Source of the DNA: Dyadobacter chenwenxiniae | Lineage (GTDB): Bacteria > Bacteroidota > Bacteroidia > Cytophagales > Spirosomataceae | Reading direction: 5' to 3' | DNA: 64,000 nt | Assembly: GCF_022869785.1 (NCBI RefSeq) | Contig: NZ_CP094997.1 | Coordinates: 3,844,001 to 3,908,000, forward strand | Part shown: in pieces, positions 8,217 through 17,299 of the stretch | How the letters are laid out: every line of letters begins with the position of its first letter | Numbering within the stretch: position 1 is the first letter of the stretch | The notes under the pieces: generated by a model | Databases searched by the model: none | What the model saw: the letters and a program-made list of their open reading frames with translations, nothing else | What the model was told of the DNA's origin: nothing | Position numbers and translations under genes: made by a program

Positions 8217-11200
8217 ATGACTCTAAGAATGAGTAATTTTTTAAATCAAGTTTTACCAAAACAGCTGCGGAGGCTTGGCATTGTGGCAATGGCCTGTTTT
8301 TGTGTAAATGCAATTGCGCAAACCGTGACCCCTGAAAAACGGGTGCTCGTTTTTTCTAAAACCGCAGGCTTTCGCCATTCGTCTATTCCTGCGGGAAGAA
8401 CTGCTCTTATTAAACTGGGCCAGGAAAAAGGCTTTGCGGTGGACACAACCGAAAACTCATCCGTTTTCAATGAAAAGAATTTAAGAAAATACAGCGCAGT
8501 TGTGTTCCTGAATACGACGGGAGATGTACTGAATGACAAGCAACAGGACGCATTTGAGCGTTACATTCAGGCTGGCGGTGGTTATTTGGGCATTCACGCT
8601 TCTACGGACACTGAATATGAATGGCCGTGGTATAACAAGCTGGCTGGTGCGCAGTTCATGAGCCATCCGGGAAATCCGAATGTGCAGGAAGGCGAAGCTT
8701 ACGTCATGAATGACAAGCACGAATCCATGACAGATTTTCCTAAGAAATGGAAGATTAAGGACGAGTTTTATGATTTCAAAAACTTCAATCCGAAGGTGAA
8801 TGTGCTGGTTAAGATTGATGAGAAATCTTACAAGGACGGCAAAATGGGCGATGACCATCCCATGTCCTGGTATCACGAATATGATGGAGGAAAGGCGTTT
8901 TATACCAACTTCGGACACGAAGACGCAACATTTGTTAACCCGGTTTTTGTAAAACATTTAACAGGCGGCCTCAATTATGTGATGGCTTCCAAGCTGGATT
9001 ATTCAAAATCCCGTCCGGAAGAAAACCGCTTCACGAAAAAAGTGCTGGCGACAAAACTGGATGAGCCGACTGAACTTGTTGTGCTGGATGATCAGCGCGT
9101 TCTATTATCTGAACGCAAAGGGAAATTGAAGCTTTACAATCCTAAAACTGGAAAAATCAAGGTCGTAGCTGATGTTCCAGTTTACATCAAACAAGAATAT
9201 GGTTTAATGGGATTGAACATTGACCCTAATTTCAAAACGAATAAGCTCGTTTATCTATATTACTCACCGCCTTCAACCGAAAAAGACACTGCGCAACATT
9301 TGTCTCGTTTTAAATATGACGATGTAAAAGACACATTGCTGCTTTCAACCGAGGAAGTTTTGCTTACTGTTCCGGTCAAAAGAACAGATTGCTGCCACAC
9401 GGGCGGTTCGATTGCGTGGGATGCAAAAGGCAACTTGTATTTGTCAACGGGTGATGATGTAAATCCTTTCCAATCAAATGGTTACGGACCTATCGATGGC
9501 CGTCCGGGACGTGAAGGCTGGGATGGTCGCCATTCTTCTTCCAACACCAATTCTTTACGCGGAAAAGTGTTGAGAATCAAGCCAAGATATGGTGATCGCC
9601 GGGCGAATATGCCGGGTGGAACCAATTTGTATGACATTCCCGAGGGAAACTTGTTCCCTGCCGGTAATCCTAAGGCAAGACCAGAGATTTACGTGATGGG
9701 AACCAGAAACCCGTATCGTATTTCGGTGGATCAGCATACCGGTTATTTGTACTGGGGTGACGTAGGCCCGGATGCTTCGAATGATGATCCAAAACGAGGC
9801 CCACGCGGTTATGACGAGGTGAACCAAGCCAGAAAGGCGGGTTACTTCGGTTATCCCCTCTTTATTGCTGACAACAAGCCTTACATTGAATTCAATTTCG
9901 CGGACAGCACCTCTGGAAAACCATTCGATCCTGCCAAGCCGATCAACAATTCACCGCATAACACGGGCTTGCAAGAGCTTCCGCCAGCACAGCCTGCATT
10001 CATTTATTATCCTTATGCCGATTCGCCTGAATTCGGGGCGATCGTGGGCAAAGGCGGCCGTAATGCCATGGCGGGACCGGTTTATTATGCAGCTGATTTT
10101 CAGGATAGCAAAAGCAAATTCCCAAGTTATTACAATGGCAAATTCTTCGCTTACGACTGGATCCGCGATTACATTACATTGTAACCATGAACGAGCAAGG
10201 TGATTTGATAAACATGGAGCGCTTTATGCCGAATGCAAAATTCAGCCATCCGATTGATATGCAATTTGCGAATGACGGCTCGCTTTATACATTGGAATAC
10301 GGTCCAAACTGGTTTGCACAAAATGACGAAGCCAGCTTGTCGCACATTACTTACAATGCAGGAAACCGCGCGCCGGTTGCCATGGCAGCTGCTGCGAACA
10401 CAGTCGGCGCTGTTCCTTTGAAGGTTAATTTCTCCTCCAAGGGCTCCATCGATCATGACGGAGACGCGGTAAAATATGAATGGAATTTCGGGAAAGGCTT
10501 GCCGAAAAGCACAGTTGCTAACCCAAGTTTTACTTATACCAAGCCTGGCGAATACGTTGCTGTTTTGAAAGTAACGGACGCTTCCGGCAATTCCAACACT
10601 TCCGAAGTGACGATCAGAGCGGGTAATGCAGTTCCAAAAGTCGATGTTGCGATCAAAGGGAATAAGACATTCTATTGGAATGATAAACCGGTTAACTATG
10701 AAGTTTCCGTGGCCGATAAGGAAGACGGAACATTGGCCGACAAAAAAATCCCGGAAGACGAAGTAACATTGACAATCAACTATTTAGAAGGTTTTGATAA
10801 AACACAACTGGCGCAGGGACATGTGGCGAACACCGGATTCGAAACTGGTAAGCGTCTCATTGAACTGAGCGATTGCAAGGCTTGCCATTCGATCAGCAAA
10901 AAATCGATAGGACCAGCTTACATGGAAGTTGCAAAACGTTACGAAAAAGAGCGCAATGCTGTTAAAACATTGGCTCAGAAAGTAATTAATGGTGGTGGTG
11001 GTGTTTGGGGCGAACAGGCGATGGCGGCTCACCCACAGCATAAGCCGGAAGAAGCGGAGGAAATGGTAAAATACATTCTTTCACTTGCTAAGGAAAAAGT
11101 GGTTGACAAAAAACCGCTGAAAAGCACCTACGTAACGGAGGCCAAGAAAAAAGAAGGTTCTTATATTTTTACAGCCAGTTACACGGATAAAGGCGGTGTG

Positions 11201-11635
11201 GCTATGGGACCATTAACAGGTTCAAAAACCATCGCATTACGTCCTGCTACAATCCTTGCCAATGCAGCTGACAGCACAAGCAGCATTTTCAAATTCAAGA
11301 ATGAAAAAGGCGGCGAAATGGTCATAGGAACGAAAAACGGCAGTTTCATATCATTCGACGACATTGACCTTAGCGGAATCTCCAACCTTTCAGTGGCAGT
11401 AACATCAGTCGCAGAAAGAACAGCCGGCGGAATTCTAGAAATTCACCTCGACGGCGTTTCCGGCCCGAAAGTTGGTGAAGGAAAAGTGGACAAAGCAGAA
11501 ACAATCAACATTGCTATCAAAGCACCAGCAGACAACAAGCTGCACAAACTATTCTTTGTATTCAAAAACACATCAGCTGGCCCCAAACCACTTTTCGGAA
11601 TTGAATGGATAAGATTTGATAGTTCGGTAATGTAA
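8217..11635 (+). CDS. Secreted ThuA / sorbosone dehydrogenase / PKD / cytochrome c fusion, frame broken
   Basis: The gene encodes a signal peptide (cleavage near ...NAIAQ), a ThuA trehalose-utilisation domain (about 40-255), a glucose/sorbosone-dehydrogenase beta-propeller (about 275-700, with a CCHTGG segment), a PKD domain, a class I cytochrome c with the haem motif CKACH, and a C-terminal CBM6-like beta domain. The frame stops at 10184, and the family continuation VTMNEQGDL resumes in another frame. Adding one G at about 10181 (TTG-GTA-ACC-ATG) restores 1139 residues, near the usual length of this Bacteroidota family. It probably oxidises sugars outside the cytoplasm with electrons passing to the haem. 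A sequence error is more likely than true gene splitting. Confidence 0.88.
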
Positions 11636-11656
11636 CGCATTTGAATGTTATTGAAT

Positions 11657-11697
11657 AAAAAATGCTGGCCTTGGAAAAGAGCCAGCATTTTTTGTGT
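11657..11697. terminator. Bidirectional terminator between the ThuA fusion and the S74 gene
   Basis: Stem AAAAAATGCTGGC (11657-11669) and GCCAGCATTTTTT (11681-11693) around an 11-base loop, with A/T runs on both sides, serving two convergent genes. Confidence 0.85.
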
Positions 11698-11712
11698 TTG
11701 CTGCAAGTTATT

Positions 11713-13302
11713 TTACTTCGCAACCATCATTTTCCTGGCACCATTGCTTTTGCCATCCGTAACCAGATCATAAACAAAAACGCCGTTTTCAAATTCTTCC
11801 GCTGATAATGTCAATGAGCTATCGCCACGTTCTGCAACGGGATAAGAACCAACCTTTACGCCTGCCACCGTATAGATATTGATAACCGCTTCTTTCACGG
11901 ATTGCGGAATGAAGAAACGAATGACAGTGCCTTGAGAAAATCCGTTCGGTGCGTTTTGTTCCAGCGTAACACCGTCTGAGCTCGGTTCCTGGCGTGCTGC
12001 ACTATTACCAGTTAACGGCTTGATCGTGCCTGACGCCACGATTCTTTCCAATATTTCCAAACGCTTAGCCAGGTCTTGAATTTTAGCTTCCTTCTGATCA
12101 ATAATTTCCTGTTGCTCCTTCACCGCATTGACCAGCATATAAGTCACCGCACCGGCGTCGTAATCCAAATATTCGGTTTTGTTGCCTAATGTGTCTTGGT
12201 AAGTGAAGCTCCCAACCGTGTAAGGCGCAACTTCCTTCATCTCTTGTGCAATGACGCCTACGAATTTCTTATCAGTCTTCGTGCCCGCCTCGCCATTATA
12301 TCTAAACCAAACCGGATGGATTTTCTTCAACATTTCCAGGCCATCGGTGTAATCAGAAATGTCTTTTTTCAATCTCTTGTCCGATGCAACCGTCCAAACA
12401 GGTGTGCCTAACTTAGCCGCCTCGTCCGTGCTCAGATGAAGTTGATAAGCTGGCGCCGACATTCCAATTCCAACTTTTGCATTGTTACCAAGCACCAGGC
12501 TGTTGCTTGCTGTAACTTTTGAAAGTGCACCGATTGCGGTGGCATTGATCAACTCAGGATTTCCTCCAGCAGCGTAACCGAGGTAAGTGTTTTTCTCTCC
12601 CTTGGTATTTGAATAGCCCGAGCCGTATCCAAAAAAAGCATTATTGCTCCCTATTGTGTTTGAATATCCAGCCTCGGTGCCATAAAGTGCATTGGCTGCG
12701 CCGGCGGTGTTTGTGAAACCAGCGTTGAAGCCAATGAATGTGTTATAGGAAGTCTTAGTCATTCGACCGGTTCTAGACCCAATCATAATATTTTCATTCC
12801 CATCGACATACTCACCAGCTAAATTCCCTATCATGATATTCTTGTGCCCATGAGCTCCTTCACCTGCCTCATTACCAACTGCAACATTGTGGCTACCCGC
12901 ACTATTCGCCAATCCAGCATATCTACCAATATATGTATTCCAATCGCCTGATCCGTTGCCCCCACCGGCAAATTCTCCTATAAATGTATTTGCCGAGCCA
13001 CTCTTGGTGTTTTCTCCCGCTGACTTTCCTACAAAGGTATTTCCACCTGATTTAATATTGTGCAAACCTGCGTTGAATCCGATGAAGGTATTCTCCCCAC
13101 CTGTGGTATTTTCTTTTCCCGCCTCATGACCAATAAATGTATTATTATTTCCAGCATTAACTTTTCCTGCATTTGTGCCAAAAAATGCATGTGAGCCTCC
13201 TTGCGTCCCCGCTCCTACACCATAATGTGTTTGGGCAATAACACTTTGAATGGATAATGTGCCTAGAAAAAACAGAGCTGCAATTCTGTAAATTTGTTTC
13301 AT
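11713..13302 (-). CDS. T9SS-exported protein with head-like repeats and S74 chaperone domain
   Basis: A 529-residue protein. After a signal peptide (to ...VIAQ, about residue 24) come 13 repeats of 16-17 residues of the type NTFIGxxAGxxNxxG (about 38-250), like the beta-solenoid heads of trimeric adhesins and phage fibres. An S74-type intramolecular chaperone domain follows, with the Ser-Asp...Lys motif SDKRLKKDI at 307-315 and GVIAQEMKEV, then a coiled coil (about 393-425). A Por-type sorting domain ends the protein (about 446-529), with the APNGFSQGTVIRF and VINIYTVAG segments. It is probably a trimeric surface fibre exported by type IX secretion. Placing S74 before the sorting domain is unusual. 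Confidence 0.85.
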   Translation of the reverse strand: MKQIYRIAALFFLGTLSIQSVIAQTHYGVGAGTQGGSHAFFGTNAGKVNAGNNNTFIGHEAGKENTTGGENTFIGFNAGLHNIKSGGNTFVGKSAGENTKSGSANTFIGEFAGGGNGSGDWNTYIGRYAGLANSAGSHNVAVGNEAGEGAHGHKNIMIGNLAGEYVDGNENIMIGSRTGRMTKTSYNTFIGFNAGFTNTAGAANALYGTEAGYSNTIGSNNAFFGYGSGYSNTKGEKNTYLGYAAGGNPELINATAIGALSKVTASNSLVLGNNAKVGIGMSAPAYQLHLSTDEAAKLGTPVWTVASDKRLKKDISDYTDGLEMLKKIHPVWFRYNGEAGTKTDKKFVGVIAQEMKEVAPYTVGSFTYQDTLGNKTEYLDYDAGAVTYMLVNAVKEQQEIIDQKEAKIQDLAKRLEILERIVASGTIKPLTGNSAARQEPSSDGVTLEQNAPNGFSQGTVIRFFIPQSVKEAVINIYTVAGVKVGSYPVAERGDSSLTLSAEEFENGVFVYDLVTDGKSNGARKMMVAK

Positions 13303-13466
13303 TTAAACCGTTTCGTTTGAGAGGCGCTTGCCTCGGTTAGTAATAAGTCCAAATTTGTGACTTATCCTATGTTCTAAACAAAACCAATGAATAAACGGTA
13401 ACCTGCGTTTAATGATCGGAAAAAGGGTTTATGAAAATCTAAATAGTTGCGAGCGTTTAGCGAATA
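13303..13466. other. Intergenic region upstream of the S74 gene
   Basis: 164 bases hold the leader of the minus-strand fibre gene. On that strand a TTTTG followed 21 bases later by CAAATTTG (plus positions about 13351-13380) is one base off the Bacteroidota -33/-7 pair. A small hairpin GAGGC-GCTT-GCCTC sits at 13321-13334 in the leader. No terminator is evident for either side. Confidence 0.35.
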
Positions 13467-14270
13467 CTATTTCGCAAACCCCTCAATCCCCAATCCAAAC
13501 AACGCAAAGTCATACTTCACAGGGTCTTCGGGACTCAGTTGTTTTAATGAAGCGGTGAGTTCTTTGGCGGTTTGCCAGTCGGTGATGGGGCGTTTGATGA
13601 GGCCGAGCAATCTAGCGACGCGGTCCACGTGGACGTCGCAGGGGCAGACGAGCTGTGACGGCTTAATAGTGTTCCAAATGCCGAAGTCAACTCCTTTATC
13701 ATCTTTTCTGACCATCCAGCGCAGAAACATATTCAGGCGCTTGCAGGACGATTTTCGCAATGGTGTGGCAATGTGTTTGGCGGTTCTGGCAGGGAAATCC
13801 TCAGAGTCGCGGAAGAGGTTGTGGAAGCCAATTAAAGCACTTTCGATAGTTTCTTCACCTTCTTGCATATGACTGCTGAATGCGAATTCCAATGACTCGT
13901 GCTGCTTATAATATTGTTTGAAGAAGTGCAGGAAATAAAGCGTATCCGTGGCGTTGAATGTGCGGTGCTTGAAATGCAGGAATGGCTTTAAGTCGCTGTC
14001 GGTGTGATTCAGAATGAAGTCGTACGGAGCGCCGTCCATCAATGTTGTCAGCTCGTGACATTTATTAATGATCGTTTTGCGCTGTCCCCAGGCTAGCACT
14101 GCCGCCCAGAAACCCATGATTTCGATGTCCTGTTTAACAGAAAAAGAATGCGGAATGCTGATCGGATCGAAAGGAATGAACGCAGGCTGATTGTATTGCT
14201 CTGCCTTCTCTTCCAATAAATCCGTAACAAATGATGAAAATGTGGGAATGATTGTCTCAGCGCCTGGCAT
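13467..14270 (-). CDS. TIGR02757 family protein
   Basis: A 267-residue soluble protein matching the conserved Bacteroidota/spirochaete family TIGR02757 (DUF2400) in length and in its hallmark segments: GFWAAVLAWGQRKTI, then RDSEDFPARTAKHIATPLRKSSCKRLNMFLRWMVR, and CPCDVHVDRVARLLGL (segment positions only; these are split over the middle and C-terminal thirds). The last part recalls the helix-hairpin-helix DNA glycosylase fold. Its biochemical role is unknown. It begins inside the end of the preceding small membrane-protein gene with a 14-base overlap, so the two are co-translated. Confidence 0.85.
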   Translation of the reverse strand: MPGAETIIPTFSSFVTDLLEEKAEQYNQPAFIPFDPISIPHSFSVKQDIEIMGFWAAVLAWGQRKTIINKCHELTTLMDGAPYDFILNHTDSDLKPFLHFKHRTFNATDTLYFLHFFKQYYKQHESLEFAFSSHMQEGEETIESALIGFHNLFRDSEDFPARTAKHIATPLRKSSCKRLNMFLRWMVRKDDKGVDFGIWNTIKPSQLVCPCDVHVDRVARLLGLIKRPITDWQTAKELTASLKQLSPEDPVKYDFALFGLGIEGFAK

Positions 14271-14469
14271 GGCTTCCTCCGAACAGGTAAGCCAAAACTT
14301 TTGATATACCTGAAAAAAACATGATTACGCCCGAAAACAAGAAGGTAAAAATGGCAATGAAAGGATAGAGCAGCGTAAACATGACGCTCCAAAGTTTATA
14401 TCCAGCTGTATTTTTAAGTGCTGCCCGCTCCTCTTCTCTTTTGGAACGAAATTCTGGTGAATGCTTCAT
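14257..14469 (-). CDS. Small membrane protein (hypothetical)
   Basis: A 70-residue protein with a charged N-terminus (KHSPEFRSKREEERA) and one long or two short hydrophobic segments (about residues 25-62), ending in HARR. It has no recognisable domain. The 14-base overlap with the TIGR02757 gene and the 17-base gap from the LysM gene upstream indicate one transcript. Membrane insertion is predicted. Function unknown. Confidence 0.6.
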   Translation of the reverse strand: MKHSPEFRSKREEERAALKNTAGYKLWSVMFTLLYPFIAIFTFLFSGVIMFFSGISKVLAYLFGGSHARR

Positions 14470-14486
14470 AATGTTGATGTAAGTGC

Positions 14487-15551
14487 TTACTCCAAGTAAC
14501 TGACAACCGCCCTGAATCGTTTGCTATTGGGCGAAACTTTTTCAAAAGCCCTTGAAGATAACTTAATTACAATATCGTCATTAATGCTTGTATCGGGGAT
14601 TCTTCCAATAATACGCACAATGATTTTCTCCTGATTATATTCATTCAAAACCTCAACCAAAGCCCCTACAGGCGCTGTGCGGTGTAGCCCCAGGAATTTG
14701 CTGGTGCTTTCATCTGTTTCGATCACTTCCGCTAAACCAGATTCCGATTTCTTTTTACCCTTGACAACTTTGGGCGGCGCAACTTCCTCCACTGGTTTCA
14801 CTACTTTTTCCGGAACGATGGCCTTAGCCTTCACCGAATCCTTCACGACTGTTGTTGTTGTAGTCACTTTTGGCGCGGGTGCGGTTACGGCTGGTGCAGG
14901 CTTTTCTATTCCTTTTTCACTGACGATCAGTTCCAGACCATCTTTCAGGTTGTCGTCCGTTAAATTGTTCCATTTCCTAAGGTCAGCCATCAGCACGCCA
15001 TATTTCACCGCAACGCGGTAAAGCGTTTCGCCGGGTTCGACCTTATGAAGGCCATTGGCCGGTGTAGGTGTTGTTGCACTGGCAGTGGGCGCCGAAGTCG
15101 TTACAGGTGCTGGAGCTGTTGACGTGGTAGCGGGCGTCGTGGTAGCAGCTGGCGTTGTCGCAGCCGGTGCAGTAGGAGCAGGAACTGTCACAGCCGGCGT
15201 TGTTGCAGCTGGCTTCACTTCCTTTTCCTCAACTTTGGCCGCCTCTTTTTTATCTTCCTTTTTTGAATCTTTCCTGCTGGTTTTCGGCGTGTACGGAACG
15301 CGGATCGTCTGCCCGGATTGGATCTGATCGTTCATGCCCGGATTGGCATCCCGAAGTGCCTGAATGGAAGTTCCATACTGACGAACCACCGCAAACATGG
15401 TCTGCCCCTGGTTTACCCTGTGCAGAACGAATATCTTCCCTCCCACTCTTTCGGACCCAACGGAGTCAACCTCATAATTCCCGTTTGCCCGGGCCTCAAT
15501 CAAACCTGTCAACAAACCTGCCAAAATGGTCAGGCAAAAAACGTATTTCAT
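14487..15551 (-). CDS. LysM peptidoglycan-binding protein with RlpA-like C-terminus
   Basis: A 354-residue exported protein. It has a signal peptide (about 1-22), a first LysM domain (about 42-90, with QGQTMFAVVRQYG), a long Lys/Glu then Ala/Thr/Pro-rich linker (about 95-165), a second LysM (about 168-213, PGETLYRVAVKYG), another basic linker, and a C-terminal double-psi/RlpA-like segment (about 280-354, GALVEVLNEYNQEKIIVRI). It should bind peptidoglycan in the periplasm. The low-complexity linker explains a Val/Ala-rich open frame on the other strand. It heads a minus-strand run with the small membrane protein and TIGR02757. Confidence 0.85.
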   Translation of the reverse strand: MKYVFCLTILAGLLTGLIEARANGNYEVDSVGSERVGGKIFVLHRVNQGQTMFAVVRQYGTSIQALRDANPGMNDQIQSGQTIRVPYTPKTSRKDSKKEDKKEAAKVEEKEVKPAATTPAVTVPAPTAPAATTPAATTTPATTSTAPAPVTTSAPTASATTPTPANGLHKVEPGETLYRVAVKYGVLMADLRKWNNLTDDNLKDGLELIVSEKGIEKPAPAVTAPAPKVTTTTTVVKDSVKAKAIVPEKVVKPVEEVAPPKVVKGKKKSESGLAEVIETDESTSKFLGLHRTAPVGALVEVLNEYNQEKIIVRIIGRIPDTSINDDIVIKLSSRAFEKVSPNSKRFRAVVSYLE

Positions 15552-15554
15552 TTA

Positions 15555-16367
15555 TTATGAAAGTGTTAAACTCGAAAACTCGTTATTATTTTTTAGATAA
15601 ACCAATGTAGACGCTTTTAGCATCATCGTTGAGCGGCCCATTCCTTCGCGTTCTTCGGACAATTGTTCGTGTAAAACCAACTGCTTCTGATCTGTAACAA
15701 TGAGGAGATATTGAACTGATTTATCTTGCTCGTAAATATAATAAGAAAACATTATATAGGGTCTTTTCTCCAGATAATCAATGGTCACAGCAATATGTCC
15801 ATTCGTTATATTTTGAATAAATGTGGCCAGTTTTTCAAAGTAAACGCTGTCTTTCCTGTAACGAACCGGTTCCCGTAAAATTACTTTTTCAAATTCCTCC
15901 TTATAACTTTCTTTCAATGGCAAGAGCGCACCGGTTTTAGCATCGCACTCCTTATATATAAATTGCTCGCCTGACTTGCTCGCAACTTCTATACAATTTG
16001 CATCCAGTGGCTTAACCATCAAATGATTCGGCAAAGCCCACAAAAACTGACCATCAAGACCAGAAAACGCAAGCAGATCTGTGGGTTCGGGGACTTCCGG
16101 ATAACGGTAATTGTGTAGGAAAATGTTGTCGTGGGAAAATGCGGTCAGCGAACTCCACCAATCGGCTTCTGGCGGGGAATAGTGCCACAACTGCTTCATT
16201 TGCCCCGTATCGACCATTGCAAATGAGACAAGCTTCAATTCACTTTCCCGCAATTCGATAATCCACAGATTACTTTGCGGATCCGGGTTGGGCAAAATCC
16301 GCCAGATATTTTGTGAAAACCGCTGAGAAAAGACTTTTTGCAATTTTTTAGCTTTATTTTGAAACAA
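15555..16367 (-). CDS. DUF4905 domain-containing protein
   Basis: A 270-residue soluble protein resembling the Bacteroidota DUF4905 family, with segments IWRILPNPDPQSN, WHYSPPEADWWSSL and FLHNYRYPEVPEPTDL. The many aromatic and beta-strand-like stretches suggest a propeller-like fold, but no catalytic motif is seen. It is divergent from kdsB with only 30 bases between start codons, an arrangement that could link the two. It lies 3 bases upstream of the LysM gene on the same strand. Function unknown. Confidence 0.75.
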   Translation of the reverse strand: MFQNKAKKLQKVFSQRFSQNIWRILPNPDPQSNLWIIELRESELKLVSFAMVDTGQMKQLWHYSPPEADWWSSLTAFSHDNIFLHNYRYPEVPEPTDLLAFSGLDGQFLWALPNHLMVKPLDANCIEVASKSGEQFIYKECDAKTGALLPLKESYKEEFEKVILREPVRYRKDSVYFEKLATFIQNITNGHIAVTIDYLEKRPYIMFSYYIYEQDKSVQYLLIVTDQKQLVLHEQLSEEREGMGRSTMMLKASTLVYLKNNNEFSSLTLS

Positions 16368-16397
16368 AATTCAACAAAATACAGACCAACTGACCTC

Positions 16398-17138
16398 GTG
16401 CGAATATTAGGAATTATCCCTGCCCGCTATGCTTCTACCCGTTTTCCAGCCAAAGCATTGGTTGATATCGGCGGTAAAAGCATGATCCGGCGCGTTTATG
16501 AACAATCATCCAAAGCTAAACAACTCGATCAGGTAATTGTTGCAACGGACGATGAAAGAATTTTTAATCACGTAACCGATTTTGGTGGGAAGGCCATCAT
16601 GACTGCAAATACGCACCAAAGTGGAACAGACCGTTGTTTCGAAGCGTTTACCAAAACGGAAGGCGTATACGAGTATGTGATCAACATTCAGGGTGATGAG
16701 CCGTTTATCAGTCCGGAACCCATTGATAATCTGGCAGAAGCATTGGATGGGAAAGTTGAGCTGGCAACGCTCGTCAAGGTGATCGACAGCGATGAAATCC
16801 TGTTCAACCATAATGTGCCCAAGGCCGTTCTGAACAAGCGCAATGAAGTGTTGTATTTCAGCCGACAGACGATCCCTTATCTGCGTAATCCTGAATCGGG
16901 CCAATGGCTTGGTGCTCACACTTTTTACAAACATATAGGCATCTACGCATATCGTGCGGCCGTCCTTGCAGAGATTACCAGGCTTCCGGTTTCATCGCTG
17001 GAAAAAGCAGAGGCACTCGAGCAACTTCGCTGGCTGGAAAATGGTTATACCATCAAAGCAGTGATCACCTCAGACGACTCTCACGGCGTGGATACGCCCG
17101 AGGATCTGGTGCGCGTAAGCAGGAAGTTTTTGTTATAG
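16398..17138 (+). CDS. kdsB: 3-deoxy-manno-octulosonate cytidylyltransferase
   Basis: A 246-residue enzyme that activates Kdo with CTP to CMP-Kdo for the lipopolysaccharide inner core. The N-terminus GIIPARYASTRFPAKAL is the nucleotide-binding signature of CMP-Kdo synthetases. Other family motifs are ATDDERI, INIQGDEPFI and the C-terminal EALEQLRWLENG. I chose the GTG at 16398 because it places the signature at the family's normal distance from the start and avoids overlap with the divergent DUF4905 gene. A longer frame from 16338 would add 20 residues unlike the family. Confidence 0.93.
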   Translation: MRILGIIPARYASTRFPAKALVDIGGKSMIRRVYEQSSKAKQLDQVIVATDDERIFNHVTDFGGKAIMTANTHQSGTDRCFEAFTKTEGVYEYVINIQGDEPFISPEPIDNLAEALDGKVELATLVKVIDSDEILFNHNVPKAVLNKRNEVLYFSRQTIPYLRNPESGQWLGAHTFYKHIGIYAYRAAVLAEITRLPVSSLEKAEALEQLRWLENGYTIKAVITSDDSHGVDTPEDLVRVSRKFLL

Positions 17139-17299
17139 AAAAGTCTGCCTGGAACGCTATTTGTAAATTTTCACAGCAACGCGCTTTCAGATTCGATTCT
17201 CTTAAAAAACGTTAAATTGGATATTTTTATACGACCTCTTTGAACTGGGGCGTTACCCTTATAGTGATTTTATTAAACATAATTTGAAAAACCATACCT

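Noticed and set aside
10187..11635. Second half of the ThuA fusion as an independent PKD/cytochrome gene
   Set aside because: It lacks a signal peptide that its cytochrome would need, and family members run straight through the junction; a one-base indel is simpler.
15055..15327. Val/Ala-rich open frame on the plus strand
   Set aside because: It is the reverse complement of the Ala/Thr/Pro-rich linker of the LysM protein; low complexity and no start context.
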